Source of the DNA: Lichtheimia corymbifera B2541
Lineage: Eukaryota > Mucoromycota > Mucoromycetes > Mucorales > Lichtheimiaceae
Direction of reading: 5' to 3'
Assembly (NCBI GenBank): GCA_000697475.1
Contig: JNEU01000851.1
Location: forward strand, 51,096 to 115,095
DNA: 64,000 nucleotides
Shown: piece after piece, positions 1 through 10,640 of the stretch
Layout: each line of letters begins with the position of its first letter
Position numbering within the stretch: the stretch's first letter is position 1
The notes under the pieces: model-generated
What the model saw: the letters and a program-made list of their open reading frames with translations, nothing else
Told to the model about the DNA's origin: nothing
The model's database searches: none
Translations under genes and position numbers: made by a program

Positions 1-481
1 TTTCAGCACGCATCATCAAGAAACGGGCAAATTTGTGACACAGGATACGTTCCAAATCATCAGCCTGCTTGACCTTGATGCTGATACGAACGGAATTCAC
101 GGATGGCTCAATAAACACCTTTTCATTTTCGTTTCGACTGATGGTAAGAGGGTTCAGCAAGACCTCCTTGGATTTCCTATCGTGATATCAGCTATATTGA
201 ATACCACACGAACACGAGAAATACTATACCCAGATTCAACTTCGGGAGTGTTATGTCGTTCTGCAATCTCAGATGAAAAGTTATCGAGACACAATGCTGC
301 TGTCAATGAGGATCGGACGGCGGTGAGATATGGACGTAGCGTATTCGACTATGTGAAGGACCGTGTTGTAATACAGATGGAGCAAAAAAGATGACCGATA
401 GTTTGAAAAGAGAATGTTGAGCATTGGACCATTGAGTGAATTGGAAAGAGAGAGAAAGAGTTGGGTGTATCGACATACCAT
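1..481 (-). CDS. ARPC4: Arp2/3 complex subunit 4 (ARPC4/Arc20), 5' part
   Basis: Small core subunit of the actin-nucleating Arp2/3 complex, which builds branched actin at endocytic patches. Exons on the minus strand are 481-479, 348-230 and 176-1, and the gene runs off the window start. The visible ~99 residues match the family closely: RPYLTAV near the N-terminus, then [26 protein letters not shown] and [13 protein letters not shown]. The full family protein is about 168 residues, so the C-terminal ~40% is missing only because the window ends. The first exon holds just the ATG, followed by a perfect GTATGT donor and a 130-nt intron; joining at 348 gives a good M-S-N-T-L-R-P-Y start. The gene is divergent from the secreted repeat protein beginning at 1015. 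Identity is certain; the lone-ATG exon is the least sure part. Confidence 0.9.
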
Positions 482-1014
482 GTTGCTTTTTAGTTTTGGG
501 GGGAGATGGGTTGTCCAAGACTAACGTGCACGACGACGACTTGAGAAAGCGGACCATTACAATTGTCCAAGCAAACTCGCTGAGTTCACAAAGTAGCAGC
601 TTCCCGCGTAAACGCGAATGAAATGATCGATTGGATGGGATGTTCCCCAACCCCTTGACAACAACCACCCCCTCTCTTTTTGAGCATGCTACGCAACTCT
701 TTGATGATGATACAACATTGGTTCATATTACATGCTTTGCTTGTTTTATTCTCGACATGACGGGAATTTTTGCAAACTGGTCTCTTTCTTGGAATGAGAA
801 CTTTCTTTTACAACATTGACACATTTTTCTGCTGTCAAATCCTTTTTAAAAGACGTCCATGGCTGGTTCGTAAAGAAATTCCCTTTGACTCGCATTCTCG
901 GTCATTCACTGGTTTAAATACTACGAGCTGCATTGACATCTTCCCGAATATCACAACACTACTACTGTCCTTCACTCTCTTTTTTCTACCACCACCACTA
1001 CTACTACTATCATC
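482..1014. other. Divergent intergenic region ARPC4 / repeat-protein gene
   Basis: Shared 5' region of the two divergent genes. The 50 bases before the plus-strand start are pyrimidine-rich with short CCA/CTA runs. I see no convincing TATA box and no coding exon. Confidence 0.5.
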
Positions 1015-2022
1015 ATGCGTTTCACTTTGACTGCCGTTGCCACTGTTGCATTGGCTTCTTGGGCTTCTGCTCAACCCATGGATCTTTACCCTGCTTCTGT
1101 TAGTGCTGTGCGCCAATCCGCTTCAGCTGCATCAGCATCATCCATGTTCCATCAAGCATCAGCATCCGCTTCAGCCATGCACTCCAATGATAAGCGTGGC
1201 ATTGTTGATTTCTTTGGTAACCTCTTCAATCCCGAACCTGAAAGCGTAGCAGCAAGCTCTGCTGCGCCATCTGTCCAATCTTCTGCTGCTGCTGCTCAAT
1301 CCTCAGCTGCTCCTTCTATGTACAAGATGCCAAAGTCTGCCTCAGTTGCTTCCGTTAGCGTTGCTGCACCATCATCTGCAGCATCCGCTTCTTTTGAAAA
1401 GCGTCAGGCACCCTCTTCAGCTTCAGCTTCAGTTTCTGCTGCTGCTTCATCTGCTGCTGCTTCATCCTCAGCTCTTTACAAGCGTCAAGAATCCGCTTCT
1501 GCTTCAGCTTCTGTTGCTGCCTCATCTGCTGCTGCTTCCTCTTCAGCTCTTTACAAGCGTCAAGCATCTGCTTCAGCTGCTTCTGCTAGCTCAATGGCTG
1601 CACCATCCTCTGCTGCTGCTTCATCCTCAGCTCTTTACAAGCGTCAAGAATCAGCTTCCGCTGCTTCCGCTAGCTCAATGGCTGCACCATCCTCTGCTGC
1701 TGCTTCCTCTTCAGCCCTTTACAAGCGTCAAGAATCCGCTTCGGCTTCAGCTTCTGCTGCTGCCTCATCTGCTGCTGCACCATCCTCTGCTGCTGCTTCC
1801 TCTTCAGCTCTTTACAAGCGTCAAGAATCTGCCTCAGCTGCTTCCGCTAGCTCAATGGCTGCACCATCCTCTGCTGCTGCTTCATCTTCAGCTCTTTACA
1901 AGCGTGCAGCATCTGCTAGCTCTGTTGCTGCACCTGCCTCTTCTTCAGCAGCTTTCAAGGTTCATGCATCTGGCAGCTCAATGGCCCGTGCTTCCGCATC
2001 CGTTGCTCACAACAACTATTAA
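1015..2022 (+). CDS. Secreted Ser/Ala-rich repeat precursor with dibasic (Kex2-type) sites
   Basis: Intronless, 335 residues. Residues 1-19 form a signal peptide (MRFTLTAVATVALASWASA) with a plausible cut after ASA. The mature part is almost only Ser and Ala, interrupted by eight Lys-Arg pairs at about 60-61, 129-130, 156-157, 181-182, 209-210, 237-238, 268-269 and 296-297. Six of them sit in the identical context SALYKR, and most of the following segments start QESAS or QASAS. Cleavage after each KR would release peptides of about 25-31 residues with N-terminal Gln (possible pyroglutamate) plus one distinct 69-residue segment starting GIVDFFGNLF. This is the architecture of fungal Kex2-processed repeat proteins (KEPs) and pheromone precursors. 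Homology to a named family is not visible. Alternatively it is a cell-wall or hydrophobic-surface protein in which the KR pairs are simply part of the repeat. It is followed by AT-rich sequence consistent with a 3' UTR. Confidence 0.8.
   Translation: MRFTLTAVATVALASWASAQPMDLYPASVSAVRQSASAASASSMFHQASASASAMHSNDKRGIVDFFGNLFNPEPESVAASSAAPSVQSSAAAAQSSAAPSMYKMPKSASVASVSVAAPSSAASASFEKRQAPSSASASVSAAASSAAASSSALYKRQESASASASVAASSAAASSSALYKRQASASAASASSMAAPSSAAASSSALYKRQESASAASASSMAAPSSAAASSSALYKRQESASASASAAASSAAAPSSAAASSSALYKRQESASAASASSMAAPSSAAASSSALYKRAASASSVAAPASSSAAFKVHASGSSMARASASVAHNNY
1427..1905 (+). repeat. Imperfect ~75-93 bp coding tandem repeat
   Basis: Six tandem units inside the secreted precursor, each ending in codons for SSALYKR and starting with CAA-GAA or CAA-GCA. 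Units differ by short insertions of Ala/Ser codons and by synonymous changes (TCA/TCT/TCC), so the protein repeat is better conserved than the DNA. Such arrays expand and contract by slippage or unequal exchange. Confidence 0.8.
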
Positions 2023-2205
2023 AGAAGACTGCCATACCCACTCTCTTCTATTAATTAAAACATAGCTTTTTCTTTTTCTTACATAGCAATATCATTGCCA
2101 TGCCTTTTTCTTTTACACATTGCACCTTTTAAAAATTCTTTCACAACACACACACTTTCACACAACTTTGTATATTTCGCAACGTAAAGCTTTCTTGATC
2201 TTCTT

Positions 2206-3060
2206 TCATTTAGCGTCAAAGTTTGTTTCAATAAAATTCGTATCAGGATATCTAATCTATCAATGTGAGATGACGATCACAATGGCCGTGCATATAAAGC
2301 ATATACGGAACTTACGTGTTGAATCAGTGGATCAATATGAAAAGGAGTCGTGTCATCATAAAGCCGACAATACACAATTTCTTTGTCTGGATTGATAATG
2401 AAAATGGCCCTGAGAATGATTTTAGTTGCATGGCTCAATCATGCCATTGGGTAGCCTTTTTACCTTTTAGAGCATCCATGTTCTTTGTCCAAGGTGCCGA
2501 GATGGTTACAAAACAATCGTACATTGTCTGAGACTGTATACATCCCATGATGAGTTTGGTTTCAAAAACAATGATCCACGCACTTACCGAGGGGAAATCC
2601 AAGGGGTTGTGGTAATAATCGCGCAAAGGCACGATGGGTCATGGTGGTATCTGTGGATAATGCAAGTGGCACAGCCTCAAGAGCAAGGAATTGTGCTGCA
2701 TAATTTCTTATCGATCATGTTGGCGTCATATATATCAACTCTTCACATTTTACGCGCTTACTGGATATCAGTTATGTCTTGGATCGCTTGTGGTGTACTA
2801 ATAAAGTAATGCGTCAGCGAAGGAGTTGGAGCATGTTGTCGTTGTGTTACATACAAGTCGTTTCTATAACAAAACAACACAAGGTGCCTTGCATGATTAA
2901 GCAGTTTGGATATACTCAAGTCGGTAAAGCTGTCGTTGTGTTGCATATAGCTCTTGAGGGTCATGTCATGGATTGTATTTTTGGTGATCAGTCGTCGTCG
3001 TATTGGTTCGGGTTCATCGACATCTTCTCGAAGACGTTTGTTGCATGTAGCAAAGAGCAT
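2206..3060 (-). CDS. Peroxiredoxin (AhpC/TSA)-fold protein lacking the peroxidatic Cys
   Basis: Six exons (3060-2855, 2797-2762, 2706-2588, 2533-2464, 2409-2316, 2256-2206) with consensus splice sites give 191 residues, the usual peroxiredoxin size. Order of recognisable blocks: residues 60-70 HLVLFCYRNDFT, matching the strand before the active site; 84-110 with LSTDTTMTHRAF, matching the family's 'SVDS..H..W' region; 118-124 FPLVSDN; 145-153 AIFIINPDK, matching the 'R.LFIIDP.G' strand. The position where the family carries its catalytic 'T-x-x-C' or 'TPGC' motif reads F-T-P-Q, so no peroxidatic Cys is present, and no resolving 'VCPA' Cys either. Family assignment rests on these blocks. Loss of peroxidase activity is inferred. 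The intact reading frame across five introns argues against a pseudogene. A longer upstream ATG (3279) exists but adds low-quality sequence. Confidence 0.62.
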
Positions 3061-3670
3061 GTTTTTGTAATGGATGGATGCGGATATGGGGTTTGTGGGT
3101 AAAAAAAAGGGAAAGAAAGAGAGAGGGTGAAAAAAGAAACAAAAGCGGCCTAGCCATGTTTTTTTTTTCTCATGCATAACGCTCTTTTTTTCTTGGGATG
3201 CATACGACCTTCTCACACACTCTCTCTCACACACAGCCCACATCACTCCTACCGCTCTTGTTTTTTCGCACGGACCCATTTCTATTTACCATTACCTTCA
3301 GTGTGTTCCATCATCCGTGTGCATTGTTGGTTTGCGGTGTTTGCCCATTTTGGATAGAAATCCCGATTGATTTTTTTCAGCCACTTGACAAAGCTTCCAG
3401 CTTTCCGTGCATTAAATACTCCCACTCATTCAAGGTGGTGAAAGGTCTCATTCACGTCGTGCGATGTATCACAATAACTTTATATTCGCGATCACCATGC
3501 ACATCAAAGCATTACGTGTACGTAATCATAAAAGCCTCACTTTCTAATCACCACAAGCAGCCAGCAATTGCATTGAATGATATAATTACTCTCGACAAGG
3601 TAATGTATTCTAATGATGTGGATGCCATTTACTATATTAACTATTACAGTTCTAATTACAGTACTTGGAA
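3061..3670. other. Intergenic region between the peroxiredoxin-like gene and AVL9
   Basis: 5' region of the minus-strand peroxiredoxin-like gene, then about 400 bases upstream of the AVL9 stop. It holds CT-rich and CACA-rich stretches. A 162-codon plus-strand ORF (3198-3686) has low-complexity His/Ser/Phe composition and no recognisable domain, so I do not call it. Confidence 0.4.
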
Positions 3671-6571
3671 TCATGTCGTCCCTTGATGCTTTTTGTTACT
3701 TGATGATTCATTGCCAGCCTTGACTACAGCACGGGATGAAGGAAACATGGCGCCTACATCAACAAAAGCCGAGCTGTCGTCATCACTCGTATGCCCAGAA
3801 GAAGCGGGTCCACCCATTGCTGCTGGTCGATTACTCGTGGTATTGCTATCAGACTGAGAACTGGAAGCCTAAATTACGTAATGAGCATCATCGTGTTTCC
3901 ATAGCAACGTAGTTACTATAATATATACCTCCATTGCTTGAGATATCTCACGCTGCTTTCGGTTCAAGAAGGATGAAAAATTGGAGAATAAACGACCCGC
4001 TTGTTGTCCTGCAGTTTCAGCGTGTTGCTGTTGTTGCTGTGATGGGCTCTCCATAAAGGATGACCATCGTCGACTTTCAGCCATGGATCGTTGACCTAGA
4101 TTTCACATGTCATTAACCATTTTCTTCCCCCGCCTATTTATGCGTGTAACCTACTTTGGCCGTCATTGGTAGTAAACTCGGCTGTGTCAGCTGAAGAACG
4201 CCTGGGAGAGTCACCATCTTGTATACCTCGCTCGAATTCATTCCAAAAGTTATCCATGCCCTTGAACAGCTTTGACCTTCCAGATGAGAACGCTTTTGCA
4301 CCGCCCGACATCGCACGGGATAACGTTTGTCGTAAAGGAGCCAAGTTTTGTTTCAATTGCAATTCTCGGAAACGACTAAAAAGTCTTGGTTAGGCGCCAA
4401 TTGCTAATATGATCTTTGTATACCGCTTACTTTGACAAGGTGTTTTGAATATCGACGATTGAAATGTTGCCCATGCCAGGATGCCTAACGCGGTGATTAG
4501 CTATGTATGCGTATATGGCATCCCAAAACAACTTTACCCTGGTTCCACAATCTCGTATATCTCATGATCAGTATATTTGTTCCATAAAGCAAAGTTGTTT
4601 GTCTCGCGCCATGCCATTAGCCATCGCGTGCTATAATCAACCAAGTAGTTGCGTTCTATGTCCCCGTGGTTAGTGCTGATGAAACCATAACCCCGAGATG
4701 ATTGAACTTACGGCTGTCATCATCAGGCATCACTTCTTCGTGAGATGCATCTTCTGCATTTTCCATATTCGGTATTAAGTTGGCGTCCTGAGCGTGCTTC
4801 ATGCTGGATAAGAGCGATAGAATATACTCTTCGAATCGTGCCCTTAGATAGTCATCCGATCCAAGATATGTGTTTTGTACCGGTCTGCTTGGTTCTACCA
4901 GAAACCATAGAGATATTAGTATTAAGCCTAGAGCAGCATTGTCTCAATGGATATTACCTTTGTCGTCCCAGGTATCGTTTACAACGCGAACAATTTTTTC
5001 CATCCACCTGCGATCCGCCAATGTAGGGCTTACAAGGCTCTCGAGCTTGTGATTGTAAAATTCTATAGTGCCTGATTCGACCTTAACCAAAACGATTGTA
5101 AGAAGAAAGCCATAATGAGCACACGGTGTATACTAACATTGACAAGAACATCGATATGAGCGTCGCTTTTCTGGTGGAAGAAGATCTGATTTGTCGTGCC
5201 AACCACATATGCGTGTGTCTTTTCAGATGACAGGATATCAATTTGCTGTAACGGAAGATAAGGCTGAAAAAAGGATCCCTGCATGATACTATGTGAATTG
5301 ATGCATTCACCACCTCTCTCTCTCTCTCTTATAAATACCTTTTCAAAAAGCCTCAATGGTAATCCCATAAATCGTAAAAGGCTCTCCTTGTCACCATTGC
5401 TCAATTCTTTGGGCTCCGTTGTTCGCAGGAACTGTGATGTGGTATCAAGATCGGGTTCCCCTGAATCCTGCAATGACCTTAGCAATCCTATCTCCCATCC
5501 AAACGTCAGAAAGGTGCCGCCTACAACCCATTGGACTATACTCACCAGGTACCAATGATATAAGAGAATATTCAAACGTGCACAGGTTTTCAACCGGGTA
5601 ACCATAAAAGAGCATCTAATGAATATATATAAGGATCTCATCATCATTACCCGCTTGCCATATACATACTCTCTTTTCCAGCAGCAACAATTTCAGTAAT
5701 ACGAGTGTCTTGCTTTTAAACTTGTGCACCAGTTCTCGTAGCGATGTCCCCATGTATAACGTAGAATCATCTATCCGCCCACGGTATGTCATTTTCAAAT
5801 TGTTATACAGGTTCTAAGGAAAAGGGGATCAATATATGCCATCCATCGTTGTCGTTTGAACTTACGTGTAAAATCCCAAGTTGCGTGAAATCTCGTTGAT
5901 TAAACCATGCCGATGTAATGACCGCCAACTTTTGTCGTAATGGGCCAAAAATAGGCTTGAAAGGGCATACCAAGATTAGAAACATATATATACCCATCAC
6001 GAGATCTTTTTTAGGCCTACCTGACGTGCCAATACAACCACTGCCTTTTGAACAATTGATCGGGTCATATCCGGGGTCTTGACTTGTAAATCCTAATATT
6101 GATCCCCATGTAAGGTCCCTATCCTTCTCAAATCGTTTCCCTAAAAGCAACTTACTTTGGTGGCTATCTGTCGATTGCATGAAATACCAAACAGCGTTGA
6201 CGAAGCGACAGGCCATCCGGGAACAGGTGGTAAATGGAAATAGGCAAAATCCTCGTCCTTTTGGTGTGCCCCGTCTATACTCACATAGGTAGGTGAGCTT
6301 TTTTGAAACAAGACGTGCATATATATCAAACCTTACCAGGTAACGCAAGAAAAGGCAAAAAGCTCCATTCTTCTGGCAATTCAAGCTTTTGTAGTGAATC
6401 CTGCTGGCTGGTTCCCTCATGATTGTATTGCGGTAAAGGCGGTACGCAGAATTCCACGATTGGACCATAAGCATGATGAAAGCCGACCACGAGTAAAGCA
6501 GCAATGAGCGAATCGTCGACCTCGTTTGTTGAATCGGTCGTAGGAGAAGGTTGTTGTTGCTGTTGCTGCAT
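3671..6571 (-). CDS. AVL9: AVL9-like DENN-domain protein
   Basis: Fifteen exons: 6571-6337, 6274-6156, 6092-6021, 5955-5866, 5813-5670, 5615-5546, 5487-5339, 5278-5138, 5081-4958, 4894-4712, 4655-4538, 4484-4431, 4375-4155, 4095-3929, 3868-3671; 694 residues. Avl9/DENND6-type proteins act in late secretory and exocytic traffic and have a tripartite DENN fold that engages Rab GTPases. Diagnostic blocks: LLVVGFHHAYGPIVEF and LPEEWSFLPFLALPDG near the N-terminus, FAYFHLPP and TLFGISCNRQI, then LRELVHKFKSKTLVLLKLLL, and QPYLPLQQIDIL plus VVGTTNQIFFHQK in the middle. The C-terminus is a variable, Ser/Gln-rich tail. The start was placed at a Met followed by poly-Gln (MQQQQQQ), because an upstream in-frame ATG lies in Leu/Phe-rich sequence unlike the family. 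Confidence 0.92.
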
Positions 6572-7224
6572 TGGAAGAAAAAGATAGCAGAGCAGGAAAA
6601 AGAGTACAAGACAATGACGCCCGATGCTGGCTTTTCGCCACAATCATCCCCCCACTTTATGCAGCAATTTTCCTTGTCCACCAATGCTTCGGGTTCAGCA
6701 ATGGATCATCCATTGTGGTGTTTATATCCAAGGTTGCCACTCTATGATAACGTAGTTACATCAACATCCTAATAAAACAATATGTCTTGAGACGAACATG
6801 GCAATAACCGAATTAAACTAGAGAATGATATCATACATAGGCGTGAAACAAATCATCTTTTGGATGATGACCCGCTACAAAATCAATTGATCTTTGAATG
6901 GTGTGTCCTTGGCGGTATTCTTCTTTGTAAGTTCTTGCTATCAGGTCCATTTATCTTCCACCACCACAACAACAGCAGGATAACCCTGCTGATCATCTTC
7001 TGGTATACTATCTAATACATCTCCTCTTATGTAATCATATTTGGGGAGCTGTATTGCAAATTGACATAGGTCGATGATAGTGTGTCTTTAGTCGGAAGAG
7101 ATAACGTTTCTCTCCAAATTATAGCATTGCTCTTTGTTCGAGTATGTGTGATCCACATCTTGCACATCATATGCGCTAATAGTACGATATCCTTCTAAAT
7201 AAAGTGTTGGACCGCATCTTCATT
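6572..7224. other. AVL9 upstream region
   Basis: About 650 bases of AT-rich sequence between the AVL9 start and the first repeat module. No coding exon, RNA gene or clear promoter element was recognised. Confidence 0.4.
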
Positions 7225-8250
7225 CAGTGAAACGTCGAAGCATAGCACATGGTAGTATGGGTGTTTATAAAGTAAAGATGACAAAAGAAAAGAATTGAAA
7301 GTTGAATAAGATACGGATGAATTGTATACTAAGGGTCAACAGATCTAACTATGTCATTGTATTCTTGGCTGCTGCATGCATCGTCTTGAGTACTCCAATA
7401 TCAACCATGGCTGTAAAACACCTTTCGTCAAAGATATAAGCCCCTTCGCCAATTCCATCTAATCCATCGTGTATCCTCGGTCGTATCCACATGTATGATC
7501 CATTCTTCTTGCTGACGACGCGCCAGGTAACCAAAGCAACATCCCAGATTTCTTTCTCGCTTGATTGCATCTATCATCATAGCTATTGCAAGTTCAATAC
7601 TGCTGCACATCCTTTTCCATCCGGCTGTTGATCATCCTTTTTCTTGGTCACTTTCCATCGCAGCTCAACCAGGTGAAGATTGCTTGTATTGAGGCGTACT
7701 TGATATGGCATCGTCCAGAGGAGTTCGTATGTATTGAAAGCAAGTTGTCTCTGTACAGTTGTTATCTGCTGTTCACGCGAAAGAGGCTTCAGGGCAAGTT
7801 ACTGCAAGTAAAGAATGCTGTTTAAGATAATCAATTGTGCCAGAGGAGTGTGCAAGAGCGAGTGCTGTACTAGAGTACAAGGTTGTGAACGCTGTTTGAG
7901 ACAATGGAGAATAGACAATGCTAATAGCAACTGCTAGAATGAGGCTGTTACGATTGGTTGTGGCAGAAGAGTGTACAAGGGAACGTGCAGTGTCAAGGAG
8001 TGCGGGTGTTCTGTAGTGGGGTGCATACGCCATGCAGTTGCCATTCAGTCAAAGACAATAGGATCAAGAAAGTTGTAGGAGTGACATGATGGGTTGGAGC
8101 AGGACAATCGATCGCAGGCGGTAATTGTACTTGAATGGGGCAACAGTTGTGAATGGAAAAAGAGGCAAGAAGTTGGGAGTGGGAAGAGGTGGAAATTAAA
8201 TCTGTCAGGCAGTCAGACATACCCATATACACTGATATCAATGCATGATA
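7225..8250 (-). repeat. Dispersed composite repeat module, copy A
   Basis: Colinear with about 62830-64000 (copy C, same orientation); the part from about 7740 is also present inverted at about 10625-11120 (copy B). Shared landmarks include 'cacatggtagt' followed by a short A-rich tract, 'ggctgctgcatgca', 'ggaatagtgtgcaagagcgag'-like and 'cagcgttcacaaccttg'-like segments. Identity by eye is roughly 70-85% with many small indels. Reading frames are not conserved between copies, so the module is probably non-coding or long decayed. Confidence 0.7.
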
Positions 8251-8880
8251 TTGAGATTGCCTGTATCGAACCTCAAACTTTCACACAATATGCTCCAGGA
8301 CATGCTGAACAACTTTGTATTAATAAACAACCCATACTTCATTTGAAAATTTCGAAAGGGAGAGCATAATGTGGGGTTTATTATAGTGGGCGGAAATTGG
8401 GAAAGCGCCGGATTTATGAAAAAGTCAGTTAGTATGTAGTTTCTTGGGATTCCCCATCTCACACTTGAAACTTGGTCAGGCGGTACTCTCGCACATGCTG
8501 ATCAATTCCATTCATTTAAAAATCGCATGGTTCATTATGAACATTTTGAATGCCGGCCAGCCCAAATTTAGGGAAAAATAGGGTCGGCGCTCCTGTTCCT
8601 CGAGATTGCCCACCTCGAACCTGAAACTTTCACACAACACCCTTTCGACCACGCCGAGCAATTTCGTTCCCATAAAGACCCCAGAGTTCATTATGAAAAA
8701 CTTGAATGTGGGAGAGACGATGAATAGATGGTAACATAAATAGGGCGTACGGCCGTGCGCGCCGATATTGCCCATGGCGACCTCGAAACTTGGTCAGGAG
8801 GTGCTCTCGGTCATGCTGATCAACGTCGTTCTCATAAAGCCTCTACACATCATTATGGAAATTTCGAGAAACAGGCACCT
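8245..8880 (+). repeat. Array of four diverged ~110 bp repeat units (forward)
   Basis: Four units at about 8245-8365, 8440-8560, 8600-8715 and 8770-8880. Each has the order 'gaacctgaaacttt/tggtca', then 'catgctgatcaa' or 'acgccgagcaa', then 'cataaa', then 'ttcattatgaa' and 'ttgaatg'. They are separated by unrelated spacers of about 40-80 bp. The same unit recurs inverted at 9100-9190, 10170-10640 and 12545-12625, and directly at the window end (63970-64000). Confidence 0.65.
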
Positions 8881-9087
8881 TTATGTTTTTACATATGCTG
8901 TAAGTGTGATGCTATATGGAGAGTGGTGTTTGTTCATTGTCAAATAGCTTGACCCTGATAGAGCGGAAGATGCACAGGGACATGCTTGTGTAACACAACT
9001 CATTTGCATAATACTTCACAATAAACAAAGACCACTTGTCATATAGCATCACGCTTACAGCATATGTAAAAACATAAAGGTGCCTGT
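8871..9087. repeat. Near-perfect inverted repeat (47-bp arms)
   Basis: Arms 8871-8917 and 9041-9087 are reverse complements with a single mismatch, and they begin and end with ACAGGCACC / GGTGCCTGT. The 123-base centre keeps weaker inverted similarity. The arms are far more alike than the surrounding repeats. They could be a MITE-like element, the tip of the larger inverted duplication, or a hairpin in RNA. Confidence 0.75.
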
Positions 9088-9091
9088 ATCT

Positions 9092-9811
9092 CTAAACTTT
9101 ACAATGAACCGTGGGGTCTTCAATCGAACAAAGTTGCTCGCCGGGGTGAAGCGCACCTTGGGTGCAAGTTTCACGATCGTCGTGGCCATTCTCAGATTCA
9201 CCCAATGTCACTACCAGCCAAAGTTGAAAAAAAAATTCAAGTTGCCAAATACGTGACAACAAAAGTGAGTTAGCAACTGTAGCTCTTCCTCTTACCGACA
9301 ATGTGCGCTGGCTATGTTGATTACATGCTGTGGTGAAGTTCTGCAGCAGTTGTTCCAGAAAGTCTTGCAGCTGTTGTGTTGAAGATGCCAAAGGGTATCC
9401 AAGATATGTCACTGCTGATGGGCTCTGTCGATCATGTGGTGCTGGCATGTCATAGGCCCTCAGTACTTCACACCAATGGTCATGTGTAACGCCGGAAAGA
9501 CTGATGGCTTGAGTCTTATGACGGTTGAATCGAGCATTCGAGGCAAGTTGGTAGCAAGCAACATGAAATAACAAACGTTCGAAGTTCGTTGGATCCTTCA
9601 GGAAAACCATCACATCGTCAGCATATGCCAAAACTTTGATAGGATTGAGCTGTGCAGATGGAGCGGAAGACCAAGGTTGGAAGCCTTGAAAATTGGTGTC
9701 GCCAACAATAGCACGTAAGAATGGTTCCAGAGCCAAATTGAACAATATTGGTGAAAGAGGATCACTGCGATTGAGTGGAATAAAAATGAGAACGAGACAA
9801 TGATAAGTCAA
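9092..9811 (-). pseudogene. Non-LTR (LINE-type) reverse transcriptase fragment
   Basis: The 239-codon minus-strand frame carries the central palm blocks of LINE-like reverse transcriptases: DPLSPILFNLALEPFLRAI, then VLAYADDVMVF with the catalytic A-D-D, and later TYLGYPLAS and LSVRGRATVANSLLLSRIW. The N-terminal fingers, endonuclease and C-terminal domains are missing. The last ~40 codons lie in an unrelated ~110-bp repeat unit, so the element was broken and then fused to the repeat. It cannot be an active element on its own. It lies between the two inverted arms of the repeat island. Confidence 0.85.
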
Positions 9812-10169
9812 GTGAGACTGAAAGATGTCCTTTATTCAATGAAAGTGTTCACTCTTTTATATCTAAATGATTGATCCTGCTATAACCTGATTCTCCCACG
9901 CCTTCACACCATGATTACTAACGATGATGGTATTCTCGATATGCCCATAATCTTACGTACGTGTCTGTGCCAATGTACCTGACAGCCATATAGGATAAGA
10001 TTCATGCGTGGGAGAATGTAGGTGTGACAAACATGAGATGATAGGAGAATTAAATGACAGCTGTGGGAACCAACATATGATGATTGAGCTGTGTCTACGA
10101 CATTCGGGATGGCCAATATCGGCGGCCGCGGTCCGTCCATCTTATGTATGTTCCCGTCCATACATTTGG

Positions 10170-10640
10170 ACTCTGCCATTCAAAATCTTCATAATGAAGT
10201 GTAGCATCTTTATGAGGACGAAATTGCTCGTCGCGGTCGAAAAAACTTGCATGAAATTTTCAGGCTCATGATGGGTGATCTCGGGCTTAGGGAGCGTCGA
10301 CCTTACTTTTGCCTACATTTGGGGCCGCCCACATTCAAAATCTTTATAGTGAAGCCTGCGGTTTTTAAATGAATGGAAGTGATCAGCATGAGCCAGCGAA
10401 CCTTCTGACCAAGTTTCAAGTTCAAAGGGGGCAATCCCAAGATAATACATACTGTATCGATAAATGATAAATCTGGCGCGTACCCCATTTCCGACCGCCT
10501 ATAGTAAACCTCACATTACACCCTCCCATTCAAAATTTTCAAATGAAATGTGTGTTCTTCATTAATACAAAATTGATCAGCATGACCAAGAGCATCTTGT
10601 GTGAAAGTTTGAGGTTCGAGAGAGGCAATCAAGGTCATGG
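10170..10640 (-). repeat. Array of three diverged ~110 bp repeat units (inverted)
   Basis: Units at about 10170-10275, 10310-10430 and 10520-10640 are reverse complements of the units at 8245-8880, with the order 'ttcaaaa(t)tctt', 'gtgta-ttctt', 'ttgatcagcatgacc' and 'aaagtttgaggttcgag'. Together with the forward units they frame the reverse-transcriptase fragment. Confidence 0.65.

Noticed and set aside
1346..2065. 239-codon Leu/His-rich plus-strand ORF
   Set aside because: It is the +1 frame of the Ser/Ala repeat gene; the Leu/Gln repeats arise from the same CTT/CAG-type codons and it has no signal or domain.
2758..3279. 173-codon minus-strand ORF as a separate gene
   Set aside because: Its C-terminal part is exon 1 of the peroxiredoxin-like gene read through intron 1; the upstream 73 codons are low quality.
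7773..8033. Protein-coding gene in the repeat module (86-codon minus ORF)
   Set aside because: The frame is not preserved in the copies at 10.9 kb and 63.7 kb, which carry indels not in multiples of three.
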